Position numbers and translations under genes: made by a program. The notes beneath the pieces are model-generated. The model saw only the letters and a program-made list of their open reading frames with translations, made no database searches and was not told the origin of the DNA. From Hyphomicrobiales bacterium (GTDB lineage: Bacteria > Pseudomonadota > Alphaproteobacteria > Rhizobiales > Xanthobacteraceae), in contig JAKFVL010000032.1 of the NCBI GenBank assembly GCA_021732215.1, forward strand, positions 124,001-188,000: a stretch of DNA of 64,000 nt. The letters are read 5' to 3'. Shown here piece after piece: positions 35,660 to 46,830 of this stretch; position 1 is the stretch's first letter; the number at the start of each line of letters is the position of its first letter.

Positions 35660-36784
35660 TTACCGCTTCGCCCATTCCTTTGCGACGGCGGCGATCTCGC
35701 CGGTGACCATCTTGCGGATCGCCGACGGCGTGCGCGAGAAGCGCGGCGCGGGCGCGGGCTGCAGGTAGCCGTCGTTGTTGACGAACACCTTGCGGTCGAC
35801 CATGTGCGGATGCCTGGTCGCTTCCGACATGGTCAGCACCGGCGCGAAGCAGACATCGGTTCCTTCCATGATGGCGCACCACTCGTCGCGGGTTTTGCTC
35901 TTGAACACGGCGGTGAGTTTGTCGCGCAGGCCAGGCCAGTCCTTACCCTCCCATTGCGCGTCGTAGGCTTTATCGCTCAGTCCTGCGAGTTCGCGAAGCA
36001 GCGCGTAGAACTGCGGCTCGATCGAGCCGATCGAGACAAACTGGCCGTTCTTGCATTGATAGACGCCGTAGAAATGAGCGCCGCCATCGAGCATGTTGGC
36101 CTCGCGCTGCTCCTTCCAGCGGCCCATGGCCGTCATGTCGAAGAACATCGTCATCAATGACGCCGCGCCGTCGCACATCGCAGCATCGACCACCTGACCC
36201 TTGCCGGACTTGCCGGCCTCCAGCAGCGCCGCGAGCAGACCGACCACGAGATACAGCGCGCCGCCCCCGAAATCCCCGACCAGATTGAGCGGCGCAATGG
36301 GCTTTTCCTTCGTGCCGATGGCAGCGAGCGCGCCCGTCACCGAGATGTAGTTGATGTCATGACCGGCGGCTTGCGCCAGCGGACCGCTCTGGCCCCAGCC
36401 GGTCATGCGGCCGTAGACCAGTTTCGGATTGCGCGCGAGCAGCACGTCTGGACCGAGGCCGAGCCGCTCCATCACGCCGGGACGAAAGCCTTCGACCAGC
36501 GCGTCGGCGCCGTCGAGCAAGGTCAGCACCTGCGCCACCGCAGCCTTGTCCTTGAGGTCGAGTGCGATAACGCGGCGCCCGCGCGACGATGCGCCCGCGC
36601 GGGGCATCTGGTTCGGCCGCGCCAGCGTGACGATGTCGGCACCCATGTCGGCCAGCATCATGGAAGCGAACGGGCCGGGGCCGATGCCTGCGAACTCGAC
36701 GATGCGAACGCCGGCCAGCGGCCCGCTGGCTTTGGCCGGTTTGTCCTGCGAAGCGGGTTTGGATGCGAGCGTTGTTTCCGACAT
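35660..36784 (-). CDS. CaiB/BaiF CoA-transferase family, alpha-methylacyl-CoA racemase-like
   Basis: The 374-residue protein has the CaiB-BaiF fold with [26 protein letters not shown] at the start. His142 in AGHDINY and Asp171 in [11 protein letters not shown] match the catalytic His/Asp pair of alpha-methylacyl-CoA racemase. It would invert the 2-methyl centre of acyl-CoA esters before beta-oxidation. A short Lys/Ala-rich leader (1-22) is added at the N-terminus. It stands alone, convergent with hpd. Confidence 0.87.
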   Translation of the reverse strand: MSETTLASKPASQDKPAKASGPLAGVRIVEFAGIGPGPFASMMLADMGADIVTLARPNQMPRAGASSRGRRVIALDLKDKAAVAQVLTLLDGADALVEGFRPGVMERLGLGPDVLLARNPKLVYGRMTGWGQSGPLAQAAGHDINYISVTGALAAIGTKEKPIAPLNLVGDFGGGALYLVVGLLAALLEAGKSGKGQVVDAAMCDGAASLMTMFFDMTAMGRWKEQREANMLDGGAHFYGVYQCKNGQFVSIGSIEPQFYALLRELAGLSDKAYDAQWEGKDWPGLRDKLTAVFKSKTRDEWCAIMEGTDVCFAPVLTMSEATRHPHMVDRKVFVNNDGYLQPAPAPRFSRTPSAIRKMVTGEIAAVAKEWAKR

Positions 36785-36950
36785 AAGGTTGATCCGCTAT
36801 TCCCCGAAATGACGTGCTTTGCGCACGCGCCGTTGTCTGGTTCGGGATAACCCTTCCATACGTTTTGTGAATTTGCGAGGGCCCTGATGCGTGCAGAGCG
36901 GCATGCAAGCGTGCGATAAACGCAACGCGGGTGACGTTGTGCGGTGCGGC

Positions 36951-37553
36951 CTAATTTCGCCGGAACACCACGCTCAGATTGTTGGCCGGCATCTCGGTGA
37001 CAGTTGGCTTCGAGAACCCGACCGACTGCGCCAGCATCGCCACAATCTCCAGATTGCGCAGGCCCCACTCGATGTTGCGCGAGCGAAGGCTGGTATCGAA
37101 CGCCTCGTTGCTGGGAGCGGTCGGCACGCCCCGGCGGCGATAGGGGCCATAGAGATACAGCGGCGCGCCGGAGCGCAGACTGGCTGCTGCGCCCCGCATC
37201 AAGGCTTCGGTCGCGCGCCAAGGCGAAATATGGATCATGTTGATGCAGATCATCCCGGCCAGTTTCTTGAACGGCCATTTGGGCTGCATCACGTCGAACA
37301 TCAGCGGCGGCTGGATGTTGTCGAGTTCGCTCTCCTTGACCCAAGCCCTGATGCTGTTGACCGCGCGCTCGTCCGGATCGGTCGGCTGAAATGTCAGCGC
37401 CGGAAAATGCTGCGCGAAGTGGACGATGTGTTCGCCACTGCCGCTGGCGATCTCCAGAACCGTGCCGCTCTCCGGCAACACGCCGCGCAAAATCTCAAGG
37501 ATCGGCTCCCTGTTGCGGGCAACGGCTGGCGCCTTGATGCGGTCGTCGGTCAT
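36951..37553 (-). CDS. DUF938 SAM-dependent methyltransferase
   Basis: The 200-residue protein has the SAM motif TVLEIASGSGEHIVHFA (about 30-48) and the DUF938 signature RNREPILEILRGVLPESG. NMIHISPWRATEALMRGAAASL is also characteristic. The target is not known. It lies 72 bases downstream of the coxM-like gene on the same strand and might be read from the same transcript. Confidence 0.87.
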   Translation of the reverse strand: MTDDRIKAPAVARNREPILEILRGVLPESGTVLEIASGSGEHIVHFAQHFPALTFQPTDPDERAVNSIRAWVKESELDNIQPPLMFDVMQPKWPFKKLAGMICINMIHISPWRATEALMRGAAASLRSGAPLYLYGPYRRRGVPTAPSNEAFDTSLRSRNIEWGLRNLEIVAMLAQSVGFSKPTVTEMPANNLSVVFRRN

Positions 37554-37625
37554 GACGGCACCAGTTTGCAGCCGGAGGCGTCATGAGTCGAGGTGGTTCC
37601 CTCCCCGCGAGGGGAGGGACGAATC

Positions 37626-38417
37626 TCATCCCAGCGCGCGCTGCGCCATCACCTTGATGAGGTTGGCCCGGTACTCCGCCGAGCCATGGATGTCGGCGAT
37701 CAGGCCGTTCGGCGAGATCTTGACGTTTTCCAGCGCGCTCGCCGACCAGTTGGCTTTCAGGGCGGTCTCGATTCCGGGCACGCGCATGACACCGTTCTGC
37801 GACGCGCCGGTGGCGGCGACGCGCACGTCTCCGTTTTTCATTTGAGCCACGAAAACGCCGGTGAGCGCGAACCGCGACGCCGGATGGCGCATCTTGGAAT
37901 AGCCCGCCTTCGCCGGGACCGGGAACGAGATCGCTGTGATCAGTTCGCCGTCATTGAGCGCGGTGGTGAACAGGCCCTTGAAAAAATCATTCGCCGCGAT
38001 GCTGCGCTTGTTGGTCTTGACGGTTGCGCCGAGCGCCAGCACGGCTGCGGGGAAGTCCGCCGCCGGATCGTTGTTGGCGATCGAGCCGCCGATGGTGCCG
38101 CGGGCGCGCACCTGCGGATCGCCGAGCACCGAGGTGAGATGAGCGATGGCCGGGATCGATTTCTTCACGTCGGCACTGTTCATGATGTCGAAGTAGGTGG
38201 TCGCGGCCTTGATGGTCAGCATGTCGCCGCTCACCTCGACGCCGATCAGCGCGGGAATGCGGCCGATGTCGATCACTGCTGTCGGCGACGCGAGCCGCTG
38301 CTTCATGACCGGGATCAGCGTATGGCCGCCGGCGAGGTACTTCGCTTCCGCGTCCCTGGCGCTGAGCGCGGCGGCTTCGTCGACGCTCGAGGGGCGATGA
38401 TAAGTGGTCTCGTACAT
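37626..38417 (-). CDS. coxM: FAD-binding medium subunit of a CO-dehydrogenase-like Mo hydroxylase
   Basis: The 263-residue protein has the CoxM FAD motifs AGGHTLIPVMKQRL (about 30-43) and TIGGSIANNDPAADFP (about 109-124). It takes electrons from the CoxS clusters to FAD and on to an acceptor. GGAGACAG precedes the ATG. It is the last gene of an S-L-M set on the minus strand, separated from coxL by a repeat-bearing gap of 104 bases. Confidence 0.92.
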   Translation of the reverse strand: MYETTYHRPSSVDEAAALSARDAEAKYLAGGHTLIPVMKQRLASPTAVIDIGRIPALIGVEVSGDMLTIKAATTYFDIMNSADVKKSIPAIAHLTSVLGDPQVRARGTIGGSIANNDPAADFPAAVLALGATVKTNKRSIAANDFFKGLFTTALNDGELITAISFPVPAKAGYSKMRHPASRFALTGVFVAQMKNGDVRVAATGASQNGVMRVPGIETALKANWSASALENVKISPNGLIADIHGSAEYRANLIKVMAQRALG

Positions 38418-38440
38418 GATCTGTCTCCAAAATCCTGTTT

Positions 38441-38519
38441 GTCATTGCGAGGAGCATTGGCGACGAAGCAATCCAGAGCGGAATACAGGACTGGATTGCT
38501 TCGCTTCGCTCGCAATGAC
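38441..38519 (-). repeat. Palindromic dispersed-type repeat in the cox transcript
   Basis: GTCATTGCGAGGAGCATTGGCGACGAAGCAATCCAG-like left arm and CTGGATTGCTTCGCTTCGCTCGCAATGAC-like right arm pair across a short loop. Repeats of this kind occur many times in Bradyrhizobiaceae genomes. Here one sits between coxL and coxM and would form a long hairpin in their message. Confidence 0.8.
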
Positions 38520-38521
38520 GG

Positions 38522-40870
38522 TTAAGCGCGGGCCTGAATCGCGTGCCACACCCGGTCGGGCGTCGCCGGCATTTCGAGCTTGTTGTTGCCGATGGCGTCG
38601 GTGATCGCGTTGATCACTGCGGCCGATGAGCCGATCGCACCGGCCTCGCCGCAGCCCTTGATGCCGAGCGGATTGCCCGGGCACAGCGTCGTGGTGTGCT
38701 GCAGTTTGAACGATGGCAGATCGTCGGCGCGCGGCATGGCGTAGTCCATGTACGACGCGGTGACGAGCTGGCCGCTGTCGTCGTAGACCGCGCCTTCCAG
38801 CAGCGCCTGCCCGATGCCCTGGGCGATGCCGCCGTGAACCTGACCCTCGACGATCATCGGATTGATGAGACGGCCGAAGTCGTCGGCGGCGACGAAGTTG
38901 ATGAACGTGGTCTTGCCGGTGCCGGCGTCGACCTCGACCTCGCAGATGTAGGAGCCTGCGGGGAAGGTGAAGTTGCTCGGGTCGTAAAACGCACTTTCCT
39001 TCAGGCCCGGCTCCATGCCGTCCGGCAGATTGTGTGCGGTGTAGGCAGAGAGCGCCACATTCGCCAGCGCCATCGCCTTGTCGGTGCCGGTCACCTTGAA
39101 CTCGCCGTTCTCGATGACGATGTCCTGCTCGGATGCTTCGAGGTGGTGAGCCGCGATCTTCTTCGCCTTGGCCTCCATCTTCTCCATCGCCTTCACGATC
39201 GCCGAGATGCCGACCGCGCCGGAGCGCGAGCCGTAGGTGCCCATCCCGAACTGCACCTTGTCGGTGTCGCCGTGCACGATCGAGACCTGATTGATCGAGA
39301 TGCCGAGGCGATCCGCCACCACCTGCGCGAAAGTCGTCTCGTGCCCCTGACCGTGGCTGTGCGAGCCGGTGAGAATCTCGATGGTGCCGACCGGGTTGAC
39401 CCGCACCTCTGCGGATTCCCACAGGCCGACGCCGGCCCCGAGACTGCCGACCGCCTTCGACGGCGCGATGCCGCAGGCCTCGATGTAACAGGAGAGGCCG
39501 ATCCCGCGCAGCTTTCCTTCGCTCTTGGCTTTCGCCTTGCGCGCGGGGAAGCCGGCGTAGTCGATCTCCTTCAGCGCCGCGTCGAGCGAGGCATTAAAGT
39601 CCCCGGTGTCGTAGGCCATGATGACCGGCGTCTGGTGCGGGAAGCTGGTGATGAAGTTCTTCCGCCGCAGCTCCGCGGGGTCGATCTTGAATTGCCGTGC
39701 GGCGGTTTCGATGAGGCGTTCGAGCAGGTAACTGGCTTCGGGCCGGCCCGCGCCGCGATAGGCGTCGACCGGCGTGGTGTTGGTGTAGACGCCCATCACC
39801 TCGGCGTAGATCGCCGGAATATTGTACTGGCCCGACAGCAGCGTGGCGTAGAGATAGGTCGGCACCGACGACGAGAACAGCGACATATAGGCGCCGAAGT
39901 TGGCGTGGGTCTTGACCCGCAGTCCGAGCATCTTGTGATTGGCGTCGAACGCCATCTCGGCCTTGGAGACGTGATCGCGGCCGTGCGCGTCGGTGAGAAA
40001 CGCCTCGGTGCGGTCCGAGGTCCACTTCACCGGGCGGTTGACCTTCTTCGACGCCCACAGCGCGACCATTTCTTCCGGATAGATGAAGATTTTCGAGCCG
40101 AAGCCGCCGCCAACATCCGGCGCGATCACGCGCAGCTTGTGCTCCTGCGCCACGCCGTAGAATGCGGACAGCACGAGCCGTGCCACATGCGGATTCTGCG
40201 ATGTGGTGTGCAGTGTGAAGTGTTCTTCGGCTTCGTCGTATTCGGCGATTGCAGCACGCGGCTCCATCGCGTTCGGCACCAGGCGGTTGTTGGTGAGCTC
40301 GAACGAGACCTTGTGCGCGGCCTTGGCGAAGGCGTCGCTGGTGGCCTTTTCGTCGCCGATCGCCCAGTCGTAGACCACGTTGCCCGGCGCTTCGGGATGA
40401 AGCTGCGGCGCGCCCGGCGCGATCGCGGCCTTGATGCTGGCGGCAGCCGGCAGCTCCTCGTAATCGACGATCACCGCATCGGCGCCGTCGCGCGCCTGAT
40501 TGCGGGTCTCGCCGATCACCACCGCGACCGCCTGTCCGACGAAGCGCACGGTCTCCGGCGCCATCGCCGGCCATGCGCCCATCTTCATCGGCGAGCCGTC
40601 TTTCGAGTGGATCATCCAGCCGCAGATCAGATTGCCGATCTTGTCCTCAACGATTTCCTTGCCGGTGAGGACCGCGACAACGCCGGTCTTCTTCATGGCC
40701 TCGGAAATATCGATGCCCTTCACCTTGGCGTGGGCGTGGGGGCTGCGCACGAAATGCGCGTAGGTCATGCCGTGGACGCGAACGTCGTCGACATATTTTC
40801 CCTTGCCGGTGACGAAGCGCTTGTCTTCCTTGCGCGTAACCCGTGCGCCGATTCCCTCAACACCCATCAT
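38522..40870 (-). CDS. coxL: Large molybdenum subunit, form II CO-dehydrogenase-like
   Basis: The 782-residue protein has the xanthine-oxidase-family Mo-pterin fold. The active-site loop reads [12 protein letters not shown], the form II signature, and not the form I CO dehydrogenase loop (AYRCSFR). The catalytic Glu region near the C-terminus ([18 protein letters not shown]) is present. Form II enzymes are not proven CO oxidisers and may act on other small aldehydes or heterocycles. AGGGAG precedes ATG-ATG at 40870. It follows coxS after about 100 bases. Confidence 0.93.
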   Translation of the reverse strand: MMGVEGIGARVTRKEDKRFVTGKGKYVDDVRVHGMTYAHFVRSPHAHAKVKGIDISEAMKKTGVVAVLTGKEIVEDKIGNLICGWMIHSKDGSPMKMGAWPAMAPETVRFVGQAVAVVIGETRNQARDGADAVIVDYEELPAAASIKAAIAPGAPQLHPEAPGNVVYDWAIGDEKATSDAFAKAAHKVSFELTNNRLVPNAMEPRAAIAEYDEAEEHFTLHTTSQNPHVARLVLSAFYGVAQEHKLRVIAPDVGGGFGSKIFIYPEEMVALWASKKVNRPVKWTSDRTEAFLTDAHGRDHVSKAEMAFDANHKMLGLRVKTHANFGAYMSLFSSSVPTYLYATLLSGQYNIPAIYAEVMGVYTNTTPVDAYRGAGRPEASYLLERLIETAARQFKIDPAELRRKNFITSFPHQTPVIMAYDTGDFNASLDAALKEIDYAGFPARKAKAKSEGKLRGIGLSCYIEACGIAPSKAVGSLGAGVGLWESAEVRVNPVGTIEILTGSHSHGQGHETTFAQVVADRLGISINQVSIVHGDTDKVQFGMGTYGSRSGAVGISAIVKAMEKMEAKAKKIAAHHLEASEQDIVIENGEFKVTGTDKAMALANVALSAYTAHNLPDGMEPGLKESAFYDPSNFTFPAGSYICEVEVDAGTGKTTFINFVAADDFGRLINPMIVEGQVHGGIAQGIGQALLEGAVYDDSGQLVTASYMDYAMPRADDLPSFKLQHTTTLCPGNPLGIKGCGEAGAIGSSAAVINAITDAIGNNKLEMPATPDRVWHAIQARA

Positions 40871-40974
40871 GCGTCTCCCTGTCCAGCCGCCTGAAGCCTC
40901 GCGGGCCGGCAGCAATTTTTGGCGTCAATCTTTGGAGCAGCGGTGGCAGCATTCATCAATGCTGCCACTCGGGA

Positions 40975-41460
<486 letters not shown>

Positions 41461-42046
41461 GCCTGCCTCCCCATTTTCAGTTTTTCATTATTCTAATTAG
41501 AGGCAGGGTCTGGGGACTTTGCAATGAAGTTTTCTGCGAAAGTGGACAGTCTTTGTGACAGGACATGCATACGGTGCGGCCGTTCCGGCGCTTCGCTTTG
41601 GCCTGAAATCACAGGCGTATTTCCACGCAAGATGCATGGTCTGCTTGGCGCGACCGACGTCGGACACCGCTCAAATCGAACGCCATTGTGCAGTTGCGAA
41701 GTGACGAAACAGGGATGGTTGAGGGCCGGCGCGGGCGGCAAGCGCCTCGGCACCGGATGTCGGCGGCAACGGATTTTGGCGGTCAATTCGGTAAATGAAA
41801 GCCTTGTTTTCCTGACTGAAGGCGCTGGCCGGTAACCCGGTCCGGGTTCCCTCAACGACCCAGATCGTCGCAGCCATCAGCTTTGATATTGCTCGATAAT
41901 CAGTTGGCTTCGGATCGATCCGGCAACGTGGCGGCCGGACGTGAGTTTACGCCTCCTTATCCATTTCTATTTACCTTGGCGCTGCATTGGGCAGGCCGCT
42001 CCTTCCCAAAAATCATCGCGATCGAAGCATTGCTGGGGGAATTCTG
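41461..42046. other. Long divergent gap between coxS and the chemoreceptor
   Basis: No gene is supported here. A minus-strand frame at 41493-41855 encodes a Pro/Arg-rich, family-less protein and is probably a chance frame. The region must hold promoters for both flanking genes. I see no clear sigma-54, FixK or EcfG site in it. Confidence 0.5.
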
Positions 42047-44128
42047 GTGGCCTGGTTCACATTCAAACGCAGCCAAACACCGAAACAGCCAAAATCAAAA
42101 AAGCCGGGGCTGATCGCCAATCTCAGCCTGCGCACGAAAATCATACTCGCCTTCGGCGTTGTGACCATCCTGTTCGCCCTCAACATGGGTGCGATCTACA
42201 TGGGCTATGTGCAGATCAACGATGGTCAGAAGGCATACAGACAAAGCGTTGCCTCGGCCAATGTCGCGCGCGATCTCGATCGCGAAATGGCGACGTATCA
42301 ACTGCTCTCCCGCTATTTCGTGCTGACAGGCGCCGACGCCGACGCCAAGGCCGCGCTCGGCGCTCAGGACGCCGTGAAGGTCGCGATCAAGAATTCGGCC
42401 GCGCAGGCAAAAAAGGGTGATGGGCAGAATGCGATGCTGCTGGCGAGCGCGCTGGAACTGCAATCGCAGTACGAAGACTTTTCAAAACTGCTGGCGCGGA
42501 TCATCGCGCTGAAGGCCGAGAATGCGCAGATCTCCACCAATCAGGTCACCCGGACTGGCACCATGCTGCGCTACAAGCTGGAAGACCTGTCCGACAGCGC
42601 CACGCTGGCCGGTCAGACCAGCCTGCATTCGGCTGTTTCCGAAATCGCCACGCAATTGATTTCAGCGGCTGCGACGGCGAATACATTCGCGGCGAAGCCG
42701 GACATGGCTGTCGCGGGCGGCGCGCTGGCGCGCATCACCTTCATCCAGAAAACCTTCGGCGGCCTCACCGTCGACGGCGATGCGATGAAGACCAAGGCGA
42801 CGGAAATCGCCGCGATGCTGGAAAGCTATCGCGCGTCGTTCGCCAAGCTGATCGATAACAGCAAGCTCGTCATCGGTCTCGGCGTCGATATGAATTCGTC
42901 GGCCAACGCCATGATCGTCAGTGCCGGGGATATGAAGGCGGCGTTGCTCGCCGATCTGGCCAAGATCGAGAACGAGAGCGCCGAAGCGGCGAGCCAGACC
43001 GAGCAGATCGTCGGCATGATGACCATCGGTCAGCTGATTCTGACGCTGCTGCTCGCCATCGTGGTCGGCCGCGGCATTTCTGGACCGATTGTCGCGATGT
43101 GCAAGGCGATGCGCGAACTCGCGGGCGGCAATTTCGACGTCGTTCTCCCAGGTCTCGGCCGCAAGGACGAAATCGGCCAGATGGCCGCCGCGGTGGAGGC
43201 CTTCAAGGTCGAGGCCGTCGCCAAGGCGCAGCGCGACGCCGCCGAGCAGGACGAGAAGAATCGCGCGTCCGCATCCGCGCGGCGCGCCGAACTCATTCGC
43301 TTCGCCGACGACTTTGAATCGGCGGTCGGCGGCATCGTCTCCAGCGTATCGTCTTCCGCGACGCAGCTCGAAGGCGCCGCAGGCACCATGTCGCATTCGG
43401 TCGACGTGACCCAGGATCTGTCGAGCCGCGTCGCCGCCGCATCGGAAGAAGCATCATCCAACGTGCAATCGGTCGCATCCGCGACCGAGCAGCTCTCGGC
43501 GTCGGTGACCGAGATCGGCCGTCAGGTCCGCGATTCGAGCCGGATTGCCGAGAGCGCCGTGATGCAGGCCAAGCAGACCGACGATCGCATCGGCAAGTTG
43601 TCGCGCGCCGCGCAGCAGATCGGCGATGTGGTCAAGCTGATCACCGCGATCGCCGAGCAGACCAATCTTCTCGCGCTGAACGCCACCATCGAGGCGGCGC
43701 GCGCGGGTGAGGCCGGCCGCGGTTTCGCAGTCGTCGCATCCGAGGTAAAATCGCTGGCGAACCAGACCGCCAAGGCGACCGACGAGATTTCCTCACAAAT
43801 CGCCGGAATGCAGGATGCGACCAGGGAATCGGTCGGCGCGATCAAGGAGATCGCCGAGACGATCAACCAGATTTCGCAGATTGCCTCGACCATCGCGATT
43901 GCTGTCGACGAGCAGGGCTCGGCCACGCAGGAGATCGCGCGCAACGTTCAGGGCGTTGCGCAGGGTACGCAGGATGTCGCCTCCAACATCACCGAAGTCA
44001 ACCGCAGCGCGACCGAGACCGGCTCGGCCGCCGGCGAGGTGCTGCATTCGGCGAAGACACTGTCGGTGGAAAGTACGCGGCTGCGCGAGGAACTCGACAG
44101 GTTCATGACGACCATCCGCGCCGCCTGA
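42047..44128 (+). CDS. Methyl-accepting chemotaxis protein
   Basis: The 693-residue receptor has a basic N-terminal tail, a membrane segment (about 31-52) and a long all-helical periplasmic sensor (about 55-320, four-helix or HBM type). A second membrane segment (about 325-345), HAMP and the signalling hairpin follow. The conserved hairpin tip is EQTNLLALNATIEAARAGEAGRGF (about 537-560). No CheR-binding pentapeptide is seen at the end. GTG at 42047 with GGGGGA ahead is preferred; the TTG at 41987 would place 20 odd residues before it. No che genes are nearby. The ligand is unknown. Confidence 0.93.
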   Translation: MAWFTFKRSQTPKQPKSKKPGLIANLSLRTKIILAFGVVTILFALNMGAIYMGYVQINDGQKAYRQSVASANVARDLDREMATYQLLSRYFVLTGADADAKAALGAQDAVKVAIKNSAAQAKKGDGQNAMLLASALELQSQYEDFSKLLARIIALKAENAQISTNQVTRTGTMLRYKLEDLSDSATLAGQTSLHSAVSEIATQLISAAATANTFAAKPDMAVAGGALARITFIQKTFGGLTVDGDAMKTKATEIAAMLESYRASFAKLIDNSKLVIGLGVDMNSSANAMIVSAGDMKAALLADLAKIENESAEAASQTEQIVGMMTIGQLILTLLLAIVVGRGISGPIVAMCKAMRELAGGNFDVVLPGLGRKDEIGQMAAAVEAFKVEAVAKAQRDAAEQDEKNRASASARRAELIRFADDFESAVGGIVSSVSSSATQLEGAAGTMSHSVDVTQDLSSRVAAASEEASSNVQSVASATEQLSASVTEIGRQVRDSSRIAESAVMQAKQTDDRIGKLSRAAQQIGDVVKLITAIAEQTNLLALNATIEAARAGEAGRGFAVVASEVKSLANQTAKATDEISSQIAGMQDATRESVGAIKEIAETINQISQIASTIAIAVDEQGSATQEIARNVQGVAQGTQDVASNITEVNRSATETGSAAGEVLHSAKTLSVESTRLREELDRFMTTIRAA

Positions 44129-44153
44129 CGAGTTTCCGGCCTCAAATCGGCCG

Positions 44154-44178
44154 GGAACCAAAACTCCCTTACCGCGTT
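44154..44178 (+). promoter_or_regulatory. Sigma-EcfG type promoter for the MFS-otsB unit
   Basis: GGAAC (44154-44158), a 16-base spacer and CGTT (44175-44178) match the general stress consensus exactly. It lies 139 bases before the MFS transporter start, leaving a leader of about 130 bases. Confidence 0.75.
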
Positions 44179-44316
44179 AAATCCTTGTGCCGGTGGCGGA
44201 TGTACCCACCGCGCGCGACAGAGGGGCTGGGGCATGACGTTCCGGCGCCTTCTTTGTTTTCGGCGTATCCATAGTCCTGAGGCCGCTGGAACTTTCGCCG
44301 GAAACGGGAAAGCGGG

Positions 44317-45852
44317 ATGAGCATTCCAAATCCACCGCGCCAAACCGCCGACGTTGCATTTTCCCAAGCTGATTCCGTCCAAACCATTTCTGCTGACGAC
44401 ATTGCAATCGTTCGCTCGCGCGCCGCGCCGGGACGCATCGTCGAGAGCGATATTCCCTCGCGGCTGGATCGTCTCGCCTGGAGCGGATTTCATACCCGCG
44501 TCGTGGCGGCGCTCGGCATCACCTGGATTCTCGACGGACTTGAGGTCACGCTGGCCGGCGCTCTCGCCGGCGCGCTGAAGCAAAGCCCCGTCCTGCAGTT
44601 CAGCAATGCCGATATCGGTCTGGCGGCAAGCGCGTATCTCGCCGGCGCCGTGCTCGGTGCGCTGGGCTTCGGATGGCTGACCGATCGCATCGGCCGCAAG
44701 AAACTGTTCTTCATCACGCTGGCCGTCTATCTCATCGCCACGGCAGCGACGGCGTTCTCGTGGAATTTCTGGAGCTTCATGCTGTTTCGCTTTTTGACCG
44801 GCGCGGGGATCGGCGGCGAATACACCGCGATCAATTCGACGATTCAGGAACTGATTCCGGCGCGCTATCGCGGCTGGACCGATCTTGTCATCAACGGCAG
44901 CTTCTGGATCGGCGCGGCGCTGGGTGCGGTCGGCGCGATCGTCCTGCTCGACCCGCAGCATTTCGGTCCAGATGTCGGCTGGCGTCTGGCCTTTTTCATG
45001 GGCGCTGCGCTCGGTCTCGTGGTGCTGCTGATGCGGCTATGGATCCCGGAAAGCCCGCGCTGGCTGATGATCCACGGTCAGCCAGAACGCGCCCGGCAGA
45101 TCCTCGACGACATCGAGGCGTCGGTGCCAGCGCAGACCATTGCAAGCCACGCGCCGTTGCCAATGATCCGGCTGAAGATGCGCGATCACACGCCGCTGCG
45201 CGAGGTGTGGCATACGTTGTTTCATCTCTATCGCCAGCGCTCGCTGGTCGGTCTGGCATTGATGGCGTCGCAGGCGTTCTTCTACAACGCGATCTTCTTC
45301 ACCTATGCGCTGGTGCTGACCGATTTCTTCGGCATTCCCGCGAGCCACGTCGGCTGGTACCTGCTGCCGTTCGCCGCGGGAAATTTTCTCGGGCCGCTGC
45401 TGCTCGGACGCCTGTTCGATACAATCGGCCGCCGCACCATGATTACGCTGACTTACAGTGTGTCGGGTGTGCTGCTGGCGATTTCCGGTTATCTGTTCGC
45501 GCAGGGCTATTTGAGCGCGCAGACGCAAACCGTCGCGTGGATGGTGATCTTTTTCTTTGCCTCGCCAGCGGCGAGCGCTGCTTATCTGACGGTGAGCGAG
45601 ACGTTCCCGCTGGAGGTGCGCGCTTTTGCCATCGCGATCTTCTATGCGATCGGAACCGGCATTGGCGGCGTCATCGGCCCGGCGCTATTCGGTGTTCTGA
45701 TCGATTCGGGGTCGCGCAACAGTGTGTTCGCGGGCTATCTGCTTGGATCGGCCTTGATGATTTCTGCCGCGTGGATCGCGTGGCGCTTTGCTGTGCGGGC
45801 CGAGCGGCAACCTCTCGAACAGGTCGCGCCCCCGCTGGCTGTTGCAGATTAG
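44317..45852 (+). CDS. MFS transporter, sugar-porter-like
   Basis: The 511-residue protein has 12 predicted membrane segments and a long N-terminal cytoplasmic tail (about 1-60). It shows the MFS signature between segments 2 and 3 (GWLTDRIGRKKLF), a repeat in the second half (GRLFDTIGRRTMI), and the PESPRWL motif of metabolite/sugar porters. The substrate cannot be read. It lies ten bases before otsB, suggesting a link to trehalose, as importer or exporter of a sugar or precursor. It begins a stress-promoter-controlled unit. Confidence 0.88.
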   Translation: MSIPNPPRQTADVAFSQADSVQTISADDIAIVRSRAAPGRIVESDIPSRLDRLAWSGFHTRVVAALGITWILDGLEVTLAGALAGALKQSPVLQFSNADIGLAASAYLAGAVLGALGFGWLTDRIGRKKLFFITLAVYLIATAATAFSWNFWSFMLFRFLTGAGIGGEYTAINSTIQELIPARYRGWTDLVINGSFWIGAALGAVGAIVLLDPQHFGPDVGWRLAFFMGAALGLVVLLMRLWIPESPRWLMIHGQPERARQILDDIEASVPAQTIASHAPLPMIRLKMRDHTPLREVWHTLFHLYRQRSLVGLALMASQAFFYNAIFFTYALVLTDFFGIPASHVGWYLLPFAAGNFLGPLLLGRLFDTIGRRTMITLTYSVSGVLLAISGYLFAQGYLSAQTQTVAWMVIFFFASPAASAAYLTVSETFPLEVRAFAIAIFYAIGTGIGGVIGPALFGVLIDSGSRNSVFAGYLLGSALMISAAWIAWRFAVRAERQPLEQVAPPLAVAD

Positions 45853-45861
45853 GACAACCTG

Positions 45862-46653
45862 ATGGAAGACATTATGACGCGCGACGCGCCACCCCTTCAG
45901 CAAACCGACTTCGGCGCGATGCCGCAGATCGATTTGAAGCGCTGCGCGCTGCTGTTCGATGTCGACGGCACGCTGCTGGAGATGGCGCCAACGCCGCGCG
46001 AGGTGGTGGTGCCTCCCGGATTGCGCGAGAATCTCCAGATGCTGCTGAAAAAAACGTCCGGTGCGCTGGCGCTGGTCAGCGGCCGCTCGCTGATCGACAT
46101 CGACTGGATTTTCGATCCGGTGCTGTTTCCGGCGGTCGGCGGTCATGGCGCCGAAATGCGTCTCGATGTCGAGACCGAAGCAGTGGCGTCGCATGCGCCG
46201 CCGATGGCTCCGGAACTGAAAAAGCGCTTCGCCGACATCGCGCAGCTCGACGCCGGCATTCTGCTCGAAGACAAGGGTTACTCGCTGGCGCTGCATTATC
46301 GCAAGGCGCCGCTGATCGAGCGCGCGCTCTACGATGCGGTGTCCGCGATCCGCGCCGATCTGCCCGATGCGATTATCGAGGTGCTGCCCGGCAAGTTCGT
46401 TTGCGAGATCAAGGCGTCTGGCGTGAGCAAGGCGACCGGTGTGCGCGAACTGATGACCAACGAACCGTTTCAGGGGCGCACGCCGATATTTCTCGGCGAC
46501 GATGTGACCGACGAAACGGTGTTTGCGATCATGCCCGATCTCGAAGGCATGTCGTTCTCGGTCGGCCGCCACTCGCGCGGCGTTCAGGGACATTTCAACT
46601 CGCCGCACGACGTCCGGCAGTGGATTGCTTATTTGCTGCACAACGCGAGCTGA
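45862..46653 (+). CDS. otsB: Trehalose-6-phosphate phosphatase
   Basis: The 263-residue HAD-family phosphatase has the nucleophile motif LLFDVDGTLLE (Asp33, Asp35) and the metal-binding GDDVTDE motif near the end. It removes phosphate from trehalose 6-phosphate. An in-frame Met five codons in is an alternative start. It follows the MFS gene closely and precedes otsA after 177 bases. Confidence 0.94.
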   Translation: MEDIMTRDAPPLQQTDFGAMPQIDLKRCALLFDVDGTLLEMAPTPREVVVPPGLRENLQMLLKKTSGALALVSGRSLIDIDWIFDPVLFPAVGGHGAEMRLDVETEAVASHAPPMAPELKKRFADIAQLDAGILLEDKGYSLALHYRKAPLIERALYDAVSAIRADLPDAIIEVLPGKFVCEIKASGVSKATGVRELMTNEPFQGRTPIFLGDDVTDETVFAIMPDLEGMSFSVGRHSRGVQGHFNSPHDVRQWIAYLLHNAS

Positions 46654-46773
46654 ATCCCGGCTGCGTCGGCTCGTGCATTTTCTTGAATGATTTCTTTGAG
46701 GCCCTCCTCGATGGAACTTTTGTTCCATTCGGCTTCGCCCGAATTTGGTTTCAATCGGGTCGAATGATGGTGA

Positions 46774-46798
46774 GGAACCATAATGATGAATGTTTGTT
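46774..46798 (+). promoter_or_regulatory. Sigma-EcfG type promoter for otsA
   Basis: GGAAC (46774-46778), 16 bases, then TGTT (46795-46798), the general stress consensus with one weak-position change. It lies 32 bases before the GTG start of otsA. A small hairpin (TGGAAC-TTTT-GTTCCA, 46709-46724) is upstream. Confidence 0.6.
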
Positions 46799-46830
46799 TA
46801 TAGACGGGCATCCAGTGCGGAGGGGACGCA

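Noticed and set aside
38696-40894. 732-codon plus-strand frame
   Set aside because: Shadow of coxL; the coxL frame has clear family motifs along its full length.
41493-41855. 120-codon minus-strand frame before coxS
   Set aside because: Pro/Arg-rich, no ribosome site, no family resemblance.
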